A stretch of DNA of 64,000 nucleotides from Streptomyces sp. NRRL WC-3605 (GTDB lineage: Bacteria; Actinomycetota; Actinomycetes; Streptomycetales; Streptomycetaceae). Below are positions 48,081 to 57,299 of this stretch, one piece after another. Numbering within the stretch: the stretch's first letter is position 1; each line of letters starts with the position of its first letter. Location: contig NZ_LLZN01000038.1 of the NCBI RefSeq assembly GCF_001509795.1, positions 62,001 to 126,000 on the forward strand, in the 5' to 3' direction. Below the pieces are notes generated by a model. The model made no database searches, had not been told where the DNA came from, and worked only from the letters and a program-made list of their open reading frames with translations. The position numbers and the translations under genes are program-made.

Positions 48081-50651
48081 CTACTCGGTCGCGATCGCGT
48101 TGAGCACGTTCATCCGGCCCGCCCGGAACGCCGGCACGAGGGCGGCGAACAGGCCCACGAAGGCCGATCCGACGAACACCCCGCCGATCGTCGCCCACGG
48201 GATGTCGAGGACGTCCAGGCCCTCCAGGGCGAGCAGCCGCTGGGCGGTCGCGCCCCAGCCCATGCCCAGTCCGAGGCCCAGCAGGGCGCCGAAGAGGGCG
48301 ATCACCACGGACTCCATGCGGATCATGCGGCGGAGCTGCCGGCGGGAGAGGCCGATGGCGCGCAGCAGGCCGATCTCCCGGGTCCGCTCGACCACCGACA
48401 GGGCCAGGGTGTTCACCACACCGAGGACCGCCACGATGATCGCCAGGGCCAGCAGGCCGTAGACCATGTTCAGGAGCTGGCCGATCTGGTCCTTCAGCTC
48501 CTCCTTGTAGTCGGTCTGGTCGCGGACCTGGTACTGCGGGTACGGGTCGAGCGCCTTCTTCAGGGCGGCGTACGCGGCGTCCTGCTTGCCGTCCTCCGCC
48601 TTGGCGAACATGATCACGTTCTGCGGGACGCGGTCCGCCGGCAGGTACGACCGGAGCGTGTCGATGCTCAGGTACCGGGCGCCCTGGTCGATGGCGGTGT
48701 CGTCGTCGGTGATCGCGGCGACCTTCAGCTTCGCCGTCTCACCGCCCTTGAAGGCGACGGTGATCGTGTCGCCGACGTGCACGCCGTGCTTCTTCGCGTA
48801 GTCGCTGCCGACCGACATGGCGTCCTTGCCGTAGGCGGCGGACAGGGTGCCCTCCGTCGTCGTACGGCGCAGGTCCTCGGCGTACGTCGGGTCGGCGGCC
48901 GTGACCCCGGAGTCGTCGGTCTTGCCGTCCGGCGAGGTCAGGGTGGCGTCGACGCTCTTGTAGTGGGTGACATGGGCGAGGCCGGGACTGTCCTCCATGG
49001 CCTTCTCCGCCTGCGGCACGATCGGCTGCTGCTGGCTCAGCACGATGAAGTCCGCGCCGACCGACTTGTCCAGCTCGCTCGTCGCCGAGGCGACCATCGA
49101 GGAGCCGACCACCGACAGGCAGGCCACCAGGGCGAGGCCGATCATCAGGGCGGCGCCGGTGGCGCCGGTGCGGCGCGGGTTGCGCAGGGCATTGCGCTCG
49201 GCCATGCGGCCCACGGGACCGAACGCCCGCAGCAGCACCGCGCTGATCACCCGGACGACACCGCCCGCGAGGAGCGGGCCGATGACGACGAACCCGATCA
49301 GGGACAGCACCACGCCGCCGCCCAGCATCAGCGCGCCGTCGCTGGCCTTGTCGGCGGTGGCCGCCGCGTACAGGGCGGCCGCGCCCCCGCCGGTGAGCAC
49401 CAGGCCGATCAGGCCCCGCACCCGGCCGGCCCGGCCGTCGGCCGGGGTGCCGGCGTCGCGCAGGGCGGCCATCGGGGAGACCTTCCCGGCGCGGCGGGCC
49501 GGCAGGTAGGCGGCCAGCACCGTCACGACGACACCGAGGATGAGGCCGACGACGGGGGTCGTCGTCTTCACGGTGAGGTCGTCGGTGGACAGGCTCATGC
49601 CGGCCATCGACATCAGCTTCATCAGGCCGATGGCGATCCCGACGCCCGCGCCGACGCCGAGGACGGAGCCGACGAAGCCGAGCAGCAGCGCCTCCACCAG
49701 CACCGATCGGTTGACCTGGCGGCGCGAGGAGCCGATGGCCCGCATCAGGCCGATCTCACGGGTGCGCTGGGCGACCAGCATCGAGAAGGTGTTGATGATC
49801 AGGAAGATGCCCACCAGGAACGCGATGCCGGCGAAGCCGAGCATGGCGTACTTGATGATGTCCATGAACTCGCCGACGTCCTTGCGGTTCTCGTCGGCGC
49901 TCTCCTTGGCCGTCTGGATCTTGTACGAGCCGTCCAGGGCCTGGGCCACGTCCTGCTTGAGCCGGGCGTCGCTCACGCCGTCCTCGGCGGTGACGGAGAC
50001 CTGGGTGAACCGGCCGGTGGCGCCGAGCAGGGCGCGCTGGCTGGTCTCGGTGTCGAAGTAGACGACGGCCGCGCCCGGGTTGGTCACCTTCCAGGAGGCG
50101 ATGCCGACGATCTTCGCGCGGATGTCGCCGGTGGCGGCGATGGTGCGCAGTTCGTCACCGAGCTTCAGGTCGTGCTTGTCGGCGGTGTCGGCGTCGACCA
50201 TCACCTCGGTGGGTCCGCGCGGGGCGTGCCCGGAGGTGATCTCCATGGACCGCAGGTCGTTCTCGGTCCAGTTGCCGGCGAGGGTGGGCGCCCCGGTGGA
50301 CGACCCCATGTTCTTGTTGTCGGCGTCCACGACGGTCACGCTCATCGACGTGACCGCGCCCTCCGCCTTCTCGACGCCCTCGACCGAGGCGACCTGCTCG
50401 ACGACCGACGCCGGGAGCGAGGCGGGCCGGCCGGTGCCGGCGCCGTCGTCCTCGTCCTCGGAGTCCTTGGGGCTGACGCTGACGTCGGAGGAGGTGACCG
50501 CGAAGAGCTTGTCGAAGGTGGTGTTCATCGTGTCGGTGAACACGAGGGTGCCGCACACGAACGCCACGGACAGCAGCACCGCCACGGCGGACAGCGCCAT
50601 CCGGCCCTTGTGCGCGAAGAAGTTGCGCAGCGAGGTCTTCACGACGGTCAT
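48081..50651 (-). CDS. Second MacB/FtsX-type ABC permease
   Basis: 856 residues, same architecture as the permease at 22-25 kb: N-terminal helix (MALSAVAVLLSVAFVCGTLVFTDTM), extracellular domain, FtsX helices (YAMLGFAGIAFLVGIFLIINTFSMLVAQRTREIGLMRAIGSSRRQV), a middle helix pair, second domain and a final FtsX block (LLALAIIVAVLGVVNTLALSVVERTREIGLLRAIGLSRRQL). The whole protein is paralogous to its partner. ATG 50651 overlaps the ATPase stop by four bases. Confidence 0.93.
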   Translation of the reverse strand: MTVVKTSLRNFFAHKGRMALSAVAVLLSVAFVCGTLVFTDTMNTTFDKLFAVTSSDVSVSPKDSEDEDDGAGTGRPASLPASVVEQVASVEGVEKAEGAVTSMSVTVVDADNKNMGSSTGAPTLAGNWTENDLRSMEITSGHAPRGPTEVMVDADTADKHDLKLGDELRTIAATGDIRAKIVGIASWKVTNPGAAVVYFDTETSQRALLGATGRFTQVSVTAEDGVSDARLKQDVAQALDGSYKIQTAKESADENRKDVGEFMDIIKYAMLGFAGIAFLVGIFLIINTFSMLVAQRTREIGLMRAIGSSRRQVNRSVLVEALLLGFVGSVLGVGAGVGIAIGLMKLMSMAGMSLSTDDLTVKTTTPVVGLILGVVVTVLAAYLPARRAGKVSPMAALRDAGTPADGRAGRVRGLIGLVLTGGGAAALYAAATADKASDGALMLGGGVVLSLIGFVVIGPLLAGGVVRVISAVLLRAFGPVGRMAERNALRNPRRTGATGAALMIGLALVACLSVVGSSMVASATSELDKSVGADFIVLSQQQPIVPQAEKAMEDSPGLAHVTHYKSVDATLTSPDGKTDDSGVTAADPTYAEDLRRTTTEGTLSAAYGKDAMSVGSDYAKKHGVHVGDTITVAFKGGETAKLKVAAITDDDTAIDQGARYLSIDTLRSYLPADRVPQNVIMFAKAEDGKQDAAYAALKKALDPYPQYQVRDQTDYKEELKDQIGQLLNMVYGLLALAIIVAVLGVVNTLALSVVERTREIGLLRAIGLSRRQLRRMIRMESVVIALFGALLGLGLGMGWGATAQRLLALEGLDVLDIPWATIGGVFVGSAFVGLFAALVPAFRAGRMNVLNAIATE

Positions 50652-51436
50652 GACGTGCGCCCCCGGGCGTCGAAGTCCTTCATGCGGTCGAGGACGGCCT
50701 CGGCCGTGGGCTTGTACATCTCGTCGACGATCCGTCCGTCTGCGAGGTACAGCACCCGGTCCGCGTAGGACGCGGCGACCGGGTCGTGGGTGACCATCAC
50801 GATGGTCTGCCCCAGCTCGTCCACGGACCTGCGCAGGAAGCTCAGGACCTCGGCGCCGGCGCGGGAGTCCAGGTTTCCGGTGGGCTCGTCACCGAAGATG
50901 ATCTCCGGCCGGGCGGCGAGGGCGCGGGCGACCGCGACACGCTGCTGCTGGCCGCCGGAGAGCTGCGTGGGCCGGTGCTTGAGCCGATCGGACAGGCCCA
51001 CGGTGTCCACGACCCGCCCCAGCCACGCCTTGTCGGGCTTGCGGCCGGCGATGTCCATCGGGAGCGTGATGTTCTCCAGGGCGTTCAGCGTGGGCAGCAG
51101 GTTGAACGCCTGGAAGATGAACCCGATGCGGTCGCGCCGCAGTTGGGTGAGCTTCTTGTCCTTCAGACCGGTGATCTCGGTCTCGTCCAGGTAGATCTGC
51201 CCGCTGGTGACGGTGTCGAGCCCGGCGAGGCAGTGCATCAGGGTGGACTTGCCGGACCCCGAGGGGCCCATGATCGCGGTGAACTGCCCGCGGGCGATGT
51301 CCACGTCCACGTGGTCCAGGGCGACGACGCGGGTCTCCCCCGACCCGTACGCCTTCACGACCTGCCGCGCCCTCGCGGCAACGGCCATGGGCCTTCCAGT
51401 ACCCCCGTGCCTGGGAATGGTCACAGCCGATGTCAC
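50648..51436 (-). CDS. Second ABC transporter ATP-binding protein, MacB/LolD type
   Basis: 262 residues, Walker A GPSGSGKST, signature LSGGQQQRVAVARAL, Walker B IIFGDEPTGNLDS and switch His in MVTHDP, and nearly identical through the middle to the first exporter's ATPase, including the LPMDIAGRKPDK segment and the C-terminal DFDARGRTS. GTG 51436 follows TAGGAG by seven bases. First gene of a two-gene leftward operon; the upstream 391-bp region has a perfect inverted repeat. Confidence 0.95.
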   Translation of the reverse strand: MTSAVTIPRHGGTGRPMAVAARARQVVKAYGSGETRVVALDHVDVDIARGQFTAIMGPSGSGKSTLMHCLAGLDTVTSGQIYLDETEITGLKDKKLTQLRRDRIGFIFQAFNLLPTLNALENITLPMDIAGRKPDKAWLGRVVDTVGLSDRLKHRPTQLSGGQQQRVAVARALAARPEIIFGDEPTGNLDSRAGAEVLSFLRRSVDELGQTIVMVTHDPVAASYADRVLYLADGRIVDEMYKPTAEAVLDRMKDFDARGRTS

Positions 51437-51466
51437 GGTATGTCTCCTAAGTCGGTTCGGCAGGCG

Positions 51467-51486
51467 CGTGACGCCATCTCGTCACG
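51467..51486. promoter_or_regulatory. Inverted repeat upstream of second ABC exporter
   Basis: CGTGACG (51467-51473) and CGTCACG (51480-51486) with a six-base spacer, 31 bp upstream of the GTG. The gap from 51437 to 51827 otherwise holds three GGTAC motifs near 51648-51680 and a CCCCTAGGGG palindrome, none of which I can assign. Confidence 0.4.
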
Positions 51487-51827
51487 GCGTTCAGTCTCGT
51501 GTCGGGAGGGGGTCCGGCGCGCTGGTGCCCGGCCCCGTCTTCTGCGGGGGAAAACCCCACCCCCGGCGGTTCGGTCAGCCACCCCCCGGCGGCGTAAAGC
51601 CAGGTTAAGGACGCGGCCCCCGCCGTCTCGTCCTCCGCCGGTACCAACCCTCCCCGAGACCTGGTACGGAGGTACCCCTAGGGGCTCTCCCCCCTGAGGT
51701 GGACCCCGCGTCAGGGTCGCTGCGCCCTTCGGCCCACTCAGCCTCCACCCTCCCGCCGCGTGAGGATCAAGTGGGAAGCTGTCCCCGGCGGATGGATGTA
51801 CAGGGAACACATACGGAGGGGACCCCG

Positions 51828-53336
51828 GTGGGCGGCACGAAGGACGCGCTGCGCGACGGCGCACGGCACACCGGGACGGACCGGCGCGGGGCGGTCGTCG
51901 CCGCCCTGATGCTCACGATGGCGCTGGCCGCCCTGGACGCGACGATCGTCTCCACGGCCGTCCCCCAGATCGTCGGCGACCTCGGCGGCTTCTCCGTCTT
52001 CTCCTGGCTGTTCTCCGGCTATCTGCTCGCCGTCACCGTGTCCCTGCCGGTGTACGGCAAGCTCTCCGACGTCTTCGGCCGCAAACCGGTGCTCGTCGCC
52101 GGCGCCGCGCTGTTCCTGCTGGGGTCGCTGCTGTGCGCGGCGGCCTGGAACATGGGCGCGCTCATCGCGTTCCGCGTCGTGCAGGGGCTGGGCGGCGGCG
52201 CCCTCCAGGGCACGGTGCAGACGCTCGCCGCCGATCTGTACCCGCTGGAGGAACGCCCGCGCATCCAGGCCCGGTTGTCCACGGTGTGGGCGGTGTCGGC
52301 GGTCGCGGGACCGGGCCTCGGCGGCGTCCTCGCGGCGTACGCGGACTGGCGCTGGATCTTCCTGGTCAACCTGCCCGTCGGGGCGGTCGCGCTGTGGCTG
52401 GTCGTACGCCATCTGCACGAGCCGCGCCGCCCGGCCCCCGGGACGCGCGCCCGGGTCGACTGGGCGGGCGCGCTCGCGGTGTTCGCCTGCGGGGGCGTGC
52501 TGCTGACCGCGCTCGTGCAGGGCGGGGTGGCCTGGCCGTGGCTGTCCGCCCCGTCGCTCGCGCTGTTCGGCACCGGCCTCGCGCTCGTCGCGGTGGTCGT
52601 CGTGGTGGAGCGCCGGGCGGCCCAGCCGGTCATTCCCGGCTGGGTGTGGCGGCGCCGCACCATCGCTGCGGTCAACCTGGCGCTGGGCGCCCTCGGCCTG
52701 CTGATGGTGGCACCGTCCGTCTTCCTGCCCACCTACGCCCAGTCGGTGCTCGGCCTGGCCCCCGTGGCCGCCGGATTCGTGCTGTCCGTATGGACGTTGA
52801 GCTGGCCGCTGTCGGCGGCGCTCAGCCAGCACGTGTACCGCAGGATCGGCTTCCGCGACACGGCCCTGCTGGGCATCGGAGCGGCCGCGCTGATCCTGCT
52901 CGCGTTCCCGTTCCTGCCCTACCCCGGCTCGGTCTGGCAGCCGGTCCTGCTGATGCTGCTGCTCGGCGCGGCCCTCGGCCTGTTCCAACTCCCGCTGATC
53001 GTGGGCGTGCAGGCGACCGTGGGCTGGTCGGAGCGCGGCACGGCGACCGCGTCGGTGCTGTTCTGCCGGCAGACGGGCCAGACGGTCGGTGCCGCCCTGT
53101 TCGGCGCGGTGGCCAACGGCGTCCTCGCGGCACGCCTCGGCGGGGCGGGCGACCTGGACGCGGTGACCCGTGCCCTGGACTCCGGCGGCACCGCCCCGGA
53201 GGCCACCAGGAGGGCCATCGCCGACGCGGTGCACGCCGTGTACCTGGGCGCGTCCTGCGCGGCGGCGCTGGCCTTCCTGGTGCTGCTGTTCGTGGCGCCG
53301 AGGACGTTCCCGGTGCTCACGGACGACGCACGATGA
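51828..53336 (+). CDS. MFS drug/solute exporter, DHA2 (14-helix) family
   Basis: 502 residues with 14 probable transmembrane helices. DATIVSTAVPQIVGDL in helix 1 is motif D1 of the DHA2 exporters, GKLSDVFGRKPVL is motif A between helices 2 and 3, and GTVQTLAADLYPLEERPR follows helix 5. Such proteins are proton-driven drug or metabolite exporters. GTG 51828 follows GGAGGGG. The last 20 bases overlap the end of the convergent hydrolase gene. Substrate unknown. Confidence 0.93.
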   Translation: MGGTKDALRDGARHTGTDRRGAVVAALMLTMALAALDATIVSTAVPQIVGDLGGFSVFSWLFSGYLLAVTVSLPVYGKLSDVFGRKPVLVAGAALFLLGSLLCAAAWNMGALIAFRVVQGLGGGALQGTVQTLAADLYPLEERPRIQARLSTVWAVSAVAGPGLGGVLAAYADWRWIFLVNLPVGAVALWLVVRHLHEPRRPAPGTRARVDWAGALAVFACGGVLLTALVQGGVAWPWLSAPSLALFGTGLALVAVVVVVERRAAQPVIPGWVWRRRTIAAVNLALGALGLLMVAPSVFLPTYAQSVLGLAPVAAGFVLSVWTLSWPLSAALSQHVYRRIGFRDTALLGIGAAALILLAFPFLPYPGSVWQPVLLMLLLGAALGLFQLPLIVGVQATVGWSERGTATASVLFCRQTGQTVGAALFGAVANGVLAARLGGAGDLDAVTRALDSGGTAPEATRRAIADAVHAVYLGASCAAALAFLVLLFVAPRTFPVLTDDAR

Positions 53337-54471
53337 CCTCCGGGTGCGCCGGTGACGGCCCGTCGAGCAGGGGGCGCGGCACGCCCTTGAGGTGCCGGTC
53401 GAAGAAGGCGGCGACGTACGCGCGCGTGAGGTGCTGCCCGCGCGCGTAGGGGAGTGCGGCGGTGTCGGGGATGCCGGCCAGCTCCCCGAGCAGCGGCACG
53501 TCGGTGAACGAGCCGTGGTCCGCGCCGGTGACGGTCAGCCACCGCTTCCAGCCGTCCAGGCCCGCCCAGGCGTCGTCCCAGGTCCGGTCCGCCGTACGGT
53601 CCGTGGCCCCGAACATCAGGAAGGGCCGCCCGTCGAGGCCGCCGGCGGGCACCGGTGCGAAGAAGGTGCCGTCCATGTTCACGCCGGCCCGCACCCGCGC
53701 GTCGGCGGCCATCGTGGCGGCGGCCGCGTCCCCGCCGATGGAGTGCCCGCCCATGCCGATCCGCCGGGCGTCGATCATGCGCGCGTGCCGCCACGCGGGG
53801 CGCGCCCCGGTGAGCCGGTCGAGCACGAGGGAGACGTCCACGGCCCGGCTCTCGGCGACGGCTCGCATCCCGCCCTCCGGAGGCTCCTCGCACAGGACGC
53901 ACGGCAGGGTCCGCCCGTCCGGCAGCGTCGTACCGGCGTTCTCGTACGGGTGGTCGACCAGCGCGACGACGTACCCGCGACTGGCCAGGTCGTCGGCGAG
54001 ACCGGTGAGCGTGGAGCGCGGGAAGGAGAACCCGGGCGAGAGCACGACGAGCGGGAACCTGCCGGGCGCGGGGCGCGCCCCGGTGTGCGCCCAGGTCCGT
54101 ACGCCGCTGATGACCTCCGGCGGGACGGTGGCCCCGGGAGCCCGCAGCCGGATCAGGTACCGGGCCTCGTCGAGCGTCATGTACGGCGCCGTGGGCCCGC
54201 CCGTGCGCCGGCGGGCCGGGTAGGACAGGGACACCATCAGCTGCCGTGATCCGGCGGAGGGCACCCACGGGTCCGGGCGGCCGGTGTCCACGAGGTGGAG
54301 GGTGTCGCGGCCGACGGCGTACGGGCCGGTCGGGCGCGGGAGTTGGGCCGACGCGGAGTGCGCGGCGGACACGGCCGGTGCGGCCGGGCCCGCCGCGGCG
54401 GCCGGCAGGGTCAGGGCGGGGCCGAGGACGAGCGCGACGGCCGCCGCCGGTAACAGGCGTGATCGGATCAT
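53317..54471 (-). CDS. Secreted alpha/beta hydrolase, PAF-acetylhydrolase-like
   Basis: 384 residues. Signal peptide (AAAVALVLGPALTLPAAAAGPA), then an alpha/beta hydrolase with FPLVVLSPGFSFPRS (oxyanion region), RIGMGGHSIGGDAA (nucleophile Ser in GHSIGG), and ADHGSFTD (catalytic His). The lid and LPCVLCEEPP insert with two cysteines may form a disulfide. Similar to platelet-activating-factor acetylhydrolase II and chlorophyllase-like bacterial esterases. The substrate is an ester, probably lipid-like. ATG 54471. Not to be read as a true PAF enzyme. Confidence 0.87.
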   Translation of the reverse strand: MIRSRLLPAAAVALVLGPALTLPAAAAGPAAPAVSAAHSASAQLPRPTGPYAVGRDTLHLVDTGRPDPWVPSAGSRQLMVSLSYPARRRTGGPTAPYMTLDEARYLIRLRAPGATVPPEVISGVRTWAHTGARPAPGRFPLVVLSPGFSFPRSTLTGLADDLASRGYVVALVDHPYENAGTTLPDGRTLPCVLCEEPPEGGMRAVAESRAVDVSLVLDRLTGARPAWRHARMIDARRIGMGGHSIGGDAAAATMAADARVRAGVNMDGTFFAPVPAGGLDGRPFLMFGATDRTADRTWDDAWAGLDGWKRWLTVTGADHGSFTDVPLLGELAGIPDTAALPYARGQHLTRAYVAAFFDRHLKGVPRPLLDGPSPAHPEVIVRRP

Positions 54472-54564
54472 GCGGTGGACGCTATGCCGGGCACCCCCGG
54501 CCGGGCGTCCCCACAGGGTCGTGACTCAGGAGTGCCCCGTGGGACCGCAGGCCGTGCCCGTGTC

Positions 54565-54795
54565 CTACCCGGGTCGGACACAGCGGGGGCACCGGCAGGG
54601 CGGGAAGCGGCCCGCGAGGTCGAAGGGCGTGTCCTTGCGCGACGGCTGGTACGTCACCCTCGGTCCCCACGTCCGTCCGCCGTCCCGGGACACACGCAGC
54701 GTGAGGGCGGGCCCGGGCACCTCCTCGAACGGGTCTTTCTCCTGCTCAGCCTGTTCCACGTCGTCACCTTTCACTTTGTGTGCCGTCTCCGACAC
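54565..54795 (-). CDS. Small cysteine-containing protein of unknown function
   Basis: 76 residues: a charged N-terminal stretch (KGDDVEQAEQEKDPFEEVPGP), a predicted strand-turn-strand (TLRVSRDGGRTWGPRVTYQPSRKD) and a C-terminal FPPCRCPRCVRPG knuckle whose three cysteines could bind a metal. GTG 54795. It is divergent from the Scr1-type regulator and has no other recognised partner. The knuckle and non-shadow codon use make it credible; not certain. Confidence 0.55.
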   Translation of the reverse strand: MSETAHKVKGDDVEQAEQEKDPFEEVPGPALTLRVSRDGGRTWGPRVTYQPSRKDTPFDLAGRFPPCRCPRCVRPG

Positions 54796-54872
54796 ACGGT
54801 GACGTCACCGTGGGTACGCTCGGAAGGTGGCTCAGTGTGACAACGGAGTCCGCACGGAGGGGAGTCGCCGGG

Positions 54873-55712
54873 GTGGCCATCGAGGACAATCCGCGTTCGC
54901 GCGAGCAGTACGGGGCGGAGCTGAAACGGCGCCGGGAGGCGGCGGGACTGACGCAGGAGGAGCTGAGCCAGCGGGCGGTGATGTCGCGGACGCATATCGC
55001 GCACATCGAGGGCGGTCGCCGCAGACCGGATGCCGAGGACGCCCGGCGACTGGACCAAGTGCTGGGTACGGACGGCTTCTTCGAGAACTTCCTGCCCGCT
55101 CTGGACGGCCGCAAGGTGGCCGAACACTTCGCGCAGGCCGCGGAGCTGGAGCGGCAGGCTGTCGCCATCAAGGAGTACGCGAGCACGTTGGTGCCGGGCT
55201 TCCTCCAGACGCCCGGCTACGCCCGCGAGGTGCTCGGTTCGGGGCACCCCGCAAAGAGTGACGAGAAGCGGGACACACTCCTGGCCACCCGGCTGGAACG
55301 CAGCCGCATCCTGGACGACTTCGACTCACCGAAGGTGACCCTGCTGCTCGGTGAGGCGGTGCTGCGCCAGGCCATCGGTGGCCCGCGCGTGATGTGCGAC
55401 CAGCTCTGTCACGTCCTCGCGCTGGGGGAGAACCGCCGTATCCGAGTGCACATTCTCCCGTTCACGGCAGGGGCGCACGCCCTGCTGGAGGGGCCGGTCA
55501 AGCTCATGTGGTTCGACGAACTGCCCTCCGTCGCCTACGTGGAAGGGCTGAAGTCCGGCCGCATCTGGGAACTTCCCGGGACGGTCCGCGAGTTGGAGGA
55601 CGTCTACGACCACGCGCTGGGGGACGCACTGTCCCACCGCATGTCCCTGGCGTTGCTCAGGTCGGTCGCGGAGGATTACCGGCATGAAGCGGATCGAGAC
55701 CAGCATCCCTGA
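54873..55712 (+). CDS. Scr1-type helix-turn-helix regulator (XRE + DUF5753)
   Basis: 279 residues. An XRE helix-turn-helix (YGAELKRRREAAGLTQEELSQRAVMSRTHIAHIEGGRRRP) occupies residues ~12-50, and the rest is DUF5753 (FLQTPGYAREVLGSGH, LLGEAVLRQAIGGPRVMCDQLCHVL, IRVHILPFTAGAHALLEGPVKL). Proteins of this type pair with DUF397 partners in streptomycete toxin-antitoxin-like loci and in WhiB/BldB-style developmental control. GTG 54873 has GGAGGGGAG just upstream; an earlier GTG at 54837 is in frame. Confidence 0.85.
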   Translation: MAIEDNPRSREQYGAELKRRREAAGLTQEELSQRAVMSRTHIAHIEGGRRRPDAEDARRLDQVLGTDGFFENFLPALDGRKVAEHFAQAAELERQAVAIKEYASTLVPGFLQTPGYAREVLGSGHPAKSDEKRDTLLATRLERSRILDDFDSPKVTLLLGEAVLRQAIGGPRVMCDQLCHVLALGENRRIRVHILPFTAGAHALLEGPVKLMWFDELPSVAYVEGLKSGRIWELPGTVRELEDVYDHALGDALSHRMSLALLRSVAEDYRHEADRDQHP

Positions 55713-55953
55713 CGCATCGGCACTGACCGGCTGGCGCAGGTCGAGCTACAGCGGCGAGAGCGGCGGCAACTGCCTGGAGGTCGCCGACACGGCACACCCC
55801 TCCGTCCCCGTCCGGGACAGCAAACTCCCCAGCGGCCCGGCGCTCGTCTTCTCCGCGTCCGCCTGGACCGCCTTCGTCGGCGGCGTGTATCGCGGGCGTA
55901 TCGAGAACCGCGTACGCCGACGCAACGGTCCGGCCTCTGTCATGGAGGCATGA
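55684..55953 (+). CDS. DUF397 protein (partner of the Scr1-type regulator)
   Basis: 89 residues with the standard DUF397 core GWRRSSYSGESGGNCLEVADT, VPVRDSKLPSGPALVFSASAW and a C-terminal basic tail longer than usual (YRGRIENRVRRRNGPASVMEA). It overlaps the end of the regulator gene by 29 bases and the start of the VanZ gene by four (ATGA). In known pairs the XRE/DUF5753 protein counteracts or activates its DUF397 partner. Confidence 0.9.
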   Translation: MKRIETSIPDASALTGWRRSSYSGESGGNCLEVADTAHPSVPVRDSKLPSGPALVFSASAWTAFVGGVYRGRIENRVRRRNGPASVMEA

Positions 55954-56612
55954 CCCGCAAGCTCTCCCTTCTCGGCACGGCCCTGCTCGGCGTGGCGGCC
56001 GTCCTGTTCCTCCTGTGGCGGCCTCTGATGATGTCCGCGCCGGCGTGCACGGCCGGGCGGTGGCACGGCTGCCTCGACACGTTCAACGGCGTCGTGCTGA
56101 TGACCCTGGTCACGGTGCCGCTGGCCGTCCTCGTCGCCGGGTCCCTCGCGTGGCGCAGGCGCGCCCGCGGGGTCCCGGCGGCGTGGCGGCTCTCGCTGGC
56201 CGAGGTCGGCATGGTGCACGGCACGGTGCCGTTCGTCTGGCTGGTCCTCATGCCCGGCGCGGCGGCGGGCCTGGTCCCCGGCCGGGTCAGCCTCGTACCG
56301 CTGCGGGACCTGGCCACGATGGGCGCGCTCGGGATCACCGGCAATCTGCTCGTCTTCGCGGCCCTCGGCTTCTTCGCCCCGATGCGCTTCGCGGCCCTGG
56401 CGTCCGTGCCGCGGGTGCTGGCGCTCGGGGCGGCCTGCTCGGTCGTGGTCGAGACGGCGCAGTACGTGCTGCGCCTGGACCGCGTGTCGTCGGTGGACGA
56501 CGTCCTGGTGAACGCGGCCGGTGCCGCGCTCGCCGCGCTGGCGTCACGCCGCTGGTGGCGCGACGCGGCGCGGCCGTCCTCGCATACACCGGCGGTACAG
56601 ACCGCTGCCTAG
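55950..56612 (+). CDS. VanZ-like membrane protein
   Basis: 220 residues with four or five hydrophobic segments and the VanZ pattern SLVPLRDL...GALGITGNLLVFAALGFFAPM followed by VVVETAQYVLRLDRVSSVDDVLVNAAGAALAAL (ETxQ and D(D/V)xxNxxGA motifs). VanZ proteins confer low-level glycopeptide (teicoplanin) tolerance in other bacteria, mechanism unsettled. ATG 55950 overlaps the DUF397 stop. The response regulator begins nine bases after it ends but has its own promoter. Confidence 0.85.
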   Translation: MTRKLSLLGTALLGVAAVLFLLWRPLMMSAPACTAGRWHGCLDTFNGVVLMTLVTVPLAVLVAGSLAWRRRARGVPAAWRLSLAEVGMVHGTVPFVWLVLMPGAAAGLVPGRVSLVPLRDLATMGALGITGNLLVFAALGFFAPMRFAALASVPRVLALGAACSVVVETAQYVLRLDRVSSVDDVLVNAAGAALAALASRRWWRDAARPSSHTPAVQTAA

Positions 56613-56621
56613 GCTGCGGAC
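56610..56621 (+). promoter_or_regulatory. -10 box of a leaderless transcript (response regulator)
   Basis: TAGGCT at 56610-56615 overlaps the VanZ stop codon and lies six bases upstream of ATG 56622, so the two-component operon is likely also transcribed independently of the VanZ operon. Confidence 0.5.
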
Positions 56622-57299
56622 ATGCGCGTACTGATCGTGGAGGACGAGCCGTATCTGGCCGAGGCCGTCCGGGACGGCCTGCGGCTGGAGGCGATCGCGG
56701 CCGACATCGCCGGTGACGGCGACACGGCCCTGGAGCTGCTGAGCGTCCACTCCTACGACATCGCGGTCCTCGACCGTGACGTCCCCGGCCCGTCCGGCGA
56801 CGAGGTCGCCCGGCACATCGTGGCGTCCGGCAGTGGCATCCCGATCCTCATGCTGACCGCCGCCGACCGGATCGACGACAAGGCGTCCGGGTTCGAGCTG
56901 GGCGCGGACGACTACCTCACCAAGCCGTTCGACCTGCGGGAACTGGTCCTGCGGCTGAGGGCGCTCGACCGCAGGCGCGCGCACGCCCGGCCTCCGGTGC
57001 GGGAGATCGCGGGCCTGCGCCTGGACCCGTTCCGCCGGGAGGTGTTCCGCGACGGACGTCATGTGGCGCTGACCCGCAAGCAGTTCGCGGTGCTGGAGGT
57101 GCTGGTGTCCGCCGAGGGCGGCGTCGTGAGCGCCGAGGAACTGCTGGAGCGGGCCTGGGACGAGAACGCCGACCCGTTCACCAACGCGGTCCGCATCACC
57201 GTCTCCGCTCTGCGCAAACGGCTGGGCGAGCCGTGGGTCATCGCGACGGTCCCGGGGGTCGGCTACCGCATCGACACCGGCGGGGACACGGGTGCCTAG
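56622..57299 (+). CDS. OmpR/PhoB-family response regulator
   Basis: 225 residues: receiver domain (IVEDEPYLAEAVRDGL; phosphorylation site Asp51 in VLDRDVPG; TKPFDLREL with the conserved Lys) and a winged-helix output (VALTRKQFAVLEVLVSAEGGVVSAEELLERAWDENADPFTNAVRITVSALRKRLG). It is followed by its kinase with an 8-base overlap. Targets cannot be told; adjacency to VanZ suggests envelope stress. Confidence 0.95.
   Translation: MRVLIVEDEPYLAEAVRDGLRLEAIAADIAGDGDTALELLSVHSYDIAVLDRDVPGPSGDEVARHIVASGSGIPILMLTAADRIDDKASGFELGADDYLTKPFDLRELVLRLRALDRRRAHARPPVREIAGLRLDPFRREVFRDGRHVALTRKQFAVLEVLVSAEGGVVSAEELLERAWDENADPFTNAVRITVSALRKRLGEPWVIATVPGVGYRIDTGGDTGA

Noticed and set aside
51437..51827. A coding gene in the gap between the second exporter and the MFS gene
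   Set aside because: Open frames there have no Shine-Dalgarno and no recognisable protein pattern.
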